Made by a program: the position numbers and the translations under genes
Shown here: positions 61,852 to 64,000 of the stretch, one piece after another
Position numbering within the stretch: the first letter of the stretch is position 1
Layout of the letters: every line of letters begins with the position of its first letter
The notes under the pieces: model-generated
The model's database searches: none
The model's input: the letters and a program-made list of their open reading frames with translations, nothing else
Told to the model about the DNA's origin: nothing
Source: Gracilimonas sp965227215
Lineage (GTDB): Bacteria; Bacteroidota; Rhodothermia; Balneolales; Balneolaceae
DNA length: 64,000 bases
Assembly (NCBI GenBank): GCA_965227215.1
Contig: OZ245729.1
Span: 1,984,001-2,048,000, forward strand
Direction of reading: 5' to 3'

Positions 61852-63507
61852 TTATTGAGTTTCAACTCGTTCGAGCATACGAAGCCGGGTGGCTTCAAAC
61901 TCATCTCCGGAATTCCAGGTCTGCAGGTTTTCAGCATTTAGTGCCCGGAAGCCGGTCATAAAGAATAGACGAGTGTCAATTTCGGCACCACTTAAATCCC
62001 AATACTCATTGATTTCATCGTTCACTGTATGATAATTGGCATCCGCTACGCTGTCCCGAACAGCCAGGAAGTTATCCCCTTTATCGGTGTATTCAGTTCC
62101 CGGGTTCGGAAAGATTGCCGGGATACCAACTTTAGCCATATTAAAATGATCAGAACGATAGAAGTATCCGCGCTCAGGATATGGGTCCGGCTTTACGGTG
62201 CGGCCTTGGTGTTGAGCTTCTTCTTCCAGTAAATCACTCAGCGAAGTTCTGCCATATCCCACAACTACAACATCTCGTGTTTTTCCATATACATTCATGC
62301 CATCCAGATTGATGTTTGCCGTCACTTTTCCGGGTTCAACCGTTGGGTTTTCTGCCCAGTATTGCGAGCCGAGCAGCCCAACTTCTTCAGCACTTACAAC
62401 CAACGCAAGTACGCTTCTTTTTAACTCAGGTTGAATAGCTTTGTAAGCTTCCATCATCTCCAGGAGAGCACTGACTCCGGCTGCATTATCAGAAGCACCG
62501 TTATTGATAGAGTCGCCTTCAACGGGAGTTGTTATCCCAAGGTGATCAAGGTGGGCAGTGAGAACCAGGTATTCATCTTTAAGTTCGGGGTCGCTGCCTT
62601 CTACTTTAGCAATTACGTTTTGAGATTCAATTTCCCGGTAATCAGCATTCATGCTTACATTCATCCGAACGTCTGAAAGCTCAACCGGTTCAAAGTCGCG
62701 ACTATCGGCGGCTTCCATTTGTTCGGTGAGGTTAAGTCCGGCTTCTTCAAATAATAGCCGACTTGCTTCCTGAGTTAGCCAGCCATTGAATTTAGTTGGT
62801 GAAGCAGAAGCATCCCCTTCACCCTTCAGGTAAAAACGCTCACGACTCCAACCGTTTGCAACCACATTCCAGCCATACCCGGCCGTTTCAGTAGTGTGAA
62901 TGATGATTGCACCCAGAGCACCCATTTCTTTGGCTTTTTCATACTTATAAGAATAGCGCCCATAATACAGACGGGTTTTTCCGGCAAAAACATCAGGAGA
63001 AAATTCAGGATCATTATTTTTTATCACCAAAATCTTGCCTTCTACATCAACGCCTTTGAAATCATCCCAGTCTTCTTCCGGAGCCTGAATGCCATACCCT
63101 ACGTACACCAGTTCAGCATTTCGAACATCTACTCGTTCAGACTGATTGGCAGGCCAGGCCATAAACTCATCATAATACTGCAGAGCGAAGGGAGTGCGGC
63201 CATCCGTCTGTACCGACATTTGCGCATTGGATGTAGTTTGTCCTAAAAGCGGGAATTCCTGCGTATAACTGTTCTCTCCGGCGGCAGGCTGAGCTCCCAT
63301 TTCCTCAAACTCCGAAATCAGGTAATCGACAGTCATTTGCTCACCTTCGGTACCCGTTGCCCTTCCCATAAAGTCATCTGAAGACAGCGTTTCAATATGC
63401 CTTAAAAGCGAATCTTTGGTTATGGTATTTGCGGCTTGGTTGGCCGGTGAAGAACTGCATGCACCAAGCAGGATAAGAGAAGTGATAAACAGGTAAAATG
63501 ATTTCAT
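61852..63507 (-). CDS. M28-family zinc aminopeptidase, lipoprotein, with PA domain
   Basis: A 551-residue predicted lipoprotein (SLILLGACSSS). It has a protease-associated insert (VYVGYGIQAPEEDWDDFKGV, then KEMGALGAIIIHT) and an M28 catalytic domain. Zinc ligands and active-site acids are in LTAHLDHLG, SDNAAGVSAL, SAEEVGLLGSQY and FYRSDHFNM. It should cleave peptides in the periplasm or at the cell surface. ATG at 63507 gives the lipoprotein signal; the frame continues to 63600 into the terminator of the upstream gene. Confidence 0.93.
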   Translation of the reverse strand: MKSFYLFITSLILLGACSSSPANQAANTITKDSLLRHIETLSSDDFMGRATGTEGEQMTVDYLISEFEEMGAQPAAGENSYTQEFPLLGQTTSNAQMSVQTDGRTPFALQYYDEFMAWPANQSERVDVRNAELVYVGYGIQAPEEDWDDFKGVDVEGKILVIKNNDPEFSPDVFAGKTRLYYGRYSYKYEKAKEMGALGAIIIHTTETAGYGWNVVANGWSRERFYLKGEGDASASPTKFNGWLTQEASRLLFEEAGLNLTEQMEAADSRDFEPVELSDVRMNVSMNADYREIESQNVIAKVEGSDPELKDEYLVLTAHLDHLGITTPVEGDSINNGASDNAAGVSALLEMMEAYKAIQPELKRSVLALVVSAEEVGLLGSQYWAENPTVEPGKVTANINLDGMNVYGKTRDVVVVGYGRTSLSDLLEEEAQHQGRTVKPDPYPERGYFYRSDHFNMAKVGIPAIFPNPGTEYTDKGDNFLAVRDSVADANYHTVNDEINEYWDLSGAEIDTRLFFMTGFRALNAENLQTWNSGDEFEATRLRMLERVETQ

Positions 63508-63583
63508 AGTCGCGTCAGGGTGTTTATTTCGTATTGTGTTAGCTGATGTGAAAGTATTAAAATACTTCAGAAAATGATTCAAT

Positions 63584-63616
63584 AAAAAAGCGAAAGGCAT
63601 TTACACCTTTCGCTTT
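63584..63616 (-). terminator. Intrinsic terminator after the kelch-like gene
   Basis: On the minus strand AAAGCGAAAGG-TGTAAATG-CCTTTCGCTTT forms an 11-bp stem ending in a T run (T6). Confidence 0.85.
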
Positions 63617-63642
63617 AGTAAAATAGAAAATAAAGATCCGGA

Positions 63643-64000
63643 TCAGTTACCTGCTTCCAATTCAACAGTAAATTTCTGAACCAGGTCGGTTACGCGTTGG
63701 TCATTAACCATTCCACCAACCAGGTAAAACTCATCTCCTGCTCTGGCAATACTACGGTGATCCATAGTGGCGGTGGGCATTTCACCTAATTCAACCCATT
63801 CTTCGGTGTCCAGGCGATAGGCGAAAACGGAGCTTTCAGCGAAGGCCGGCTTAGCGTTGTAGCCAATACCATTGTAGTTATAAGGGTTCGTTGATCCGCC
63901 AACAAACACAACCATCTCTACCGGGTTCGAAACTCCTACAGCTGCCATGCGGTATCGTGCTTGTCCCGGATGCTGCTTAATGCGCGTCCAGTTAATTTCT
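63643..64000 (-). CDS. Kelch-repeat-like protein, N-terminus outside window
   Basis: The last 118 residues of a protein that starts beyond the right edge. Short kelch-type units are visible: VVFVGGSTNPYNYNG, SVFAYRLDTEEWVELGEMPTATMDHRS and EFYLVGGMVNDQ. Kelch repeats fold as beta-propeller blades. The function is not clear from this part. Confidence 0.75.
   Translation of the reverse strand, partial: EINWTRIKQHPGQARYRMAAVGVSNPVEMVVFVGGSTNPYNYNGIGYNAKPAFAESSVFAYRLDTEEWVELGEMPTATMDHRSIARAGDEFYLVGGMVNDQRVTDLVQKFTVELEAGN

Overview
This window looks like a chromosomal segment of a marine or halophilic member of the Bacteroidota/Balneolota group, with a Balneolaceae-like genome the best guess. The evidence is a PorQ type IX secretion protein, a surface protein with a C-terminal type IX sorting domain, a remnant of the DUF6090 family, YfcC, DUF6787, LptD and Mla envelope genes typical of the group, and promoters of the TAnnTTTG type (clearest in front of tRNA-Lys). 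Start sites mostly lack strong Shine-Dalgarno sequences. The placement is inferred from gene families; no database search was possible. No CRISPR array, prophage or rRNA operon was seen.

Layout. 1-3.3 kb: accessory and small-gene region with a partial PqqB-like lipoprotein, a REP-associated tyrosine transposase (RAYT) between two copies of a 107-bp hairpin-forming repeat, small membrane and lipoproteins, and a decayed DUF6090 gene. 3.3-6.2 kb: YfcC and MFS transporters. 6.2-10.6 kb: carAB, preceded by a candidate attenuator-type leader; CarB lacks the usual C-terminal allosteric domain. 10.6-18.5 kb: a GxxExxY gene between hairpins, recQ, a DUF58 protein, an SDR, a four-helix-bundle protein, a two-component system and an aquaporin with an altered selectivity filter. 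18.6-20.9 kb: small conserved genes and a CDGSH iron-sulfur protein. 20.9-25.4 kb: a metal-resistance cassette made of two converging operons, each starting with an HMA-like/AraC fusion regulator, one with TauE/SafE and ICMT-like membrane proteins, the other with a P1B ATPase.

25.5-32.6 kb: phosphoesterase, HdeD-like, NYN plus cold-shock protein, flippase, aroQ, HIT, thioredoxin-like protein, tRNA-Lys, and a secreted PLD-nuclease-HhH protein. 32.7-47.4 kb: envelope and core metabolism, with a DivIC/FtsB-like protein, ROK kinase, LptD, riboflavin genes ribE and ribD, a PpiD-like foldase, the mlaEFD lipid transport operon, porQ, and aroC in an operon with TPR, LysM-RlpA and CPBP protease genes. 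47.5-53.4 kb: ECF sigma factor, histidine kinase, the tig-clpP-clpX protein quality-control operon, tRNA-Leu and cutA. 53.4-64 kb: type IX-secreted repeat protein, enoyl-CoA hydratase-like protein, DUF2784, DUF2911 lipoprotein, FrnE-like DsbA, a response regulator with a multi-PAS kinase, an M28 peptidase and a partial kelch-like protein.

The items most worth follow-up are the carAB leader (a 58-codon ORF running through a terminator-like hairpin, beside a CarB without its UMP-binding domain), the RAYT with long flanking hairpins, the mirrored metal cassette, and the three-module secreted nuclease-like protein.
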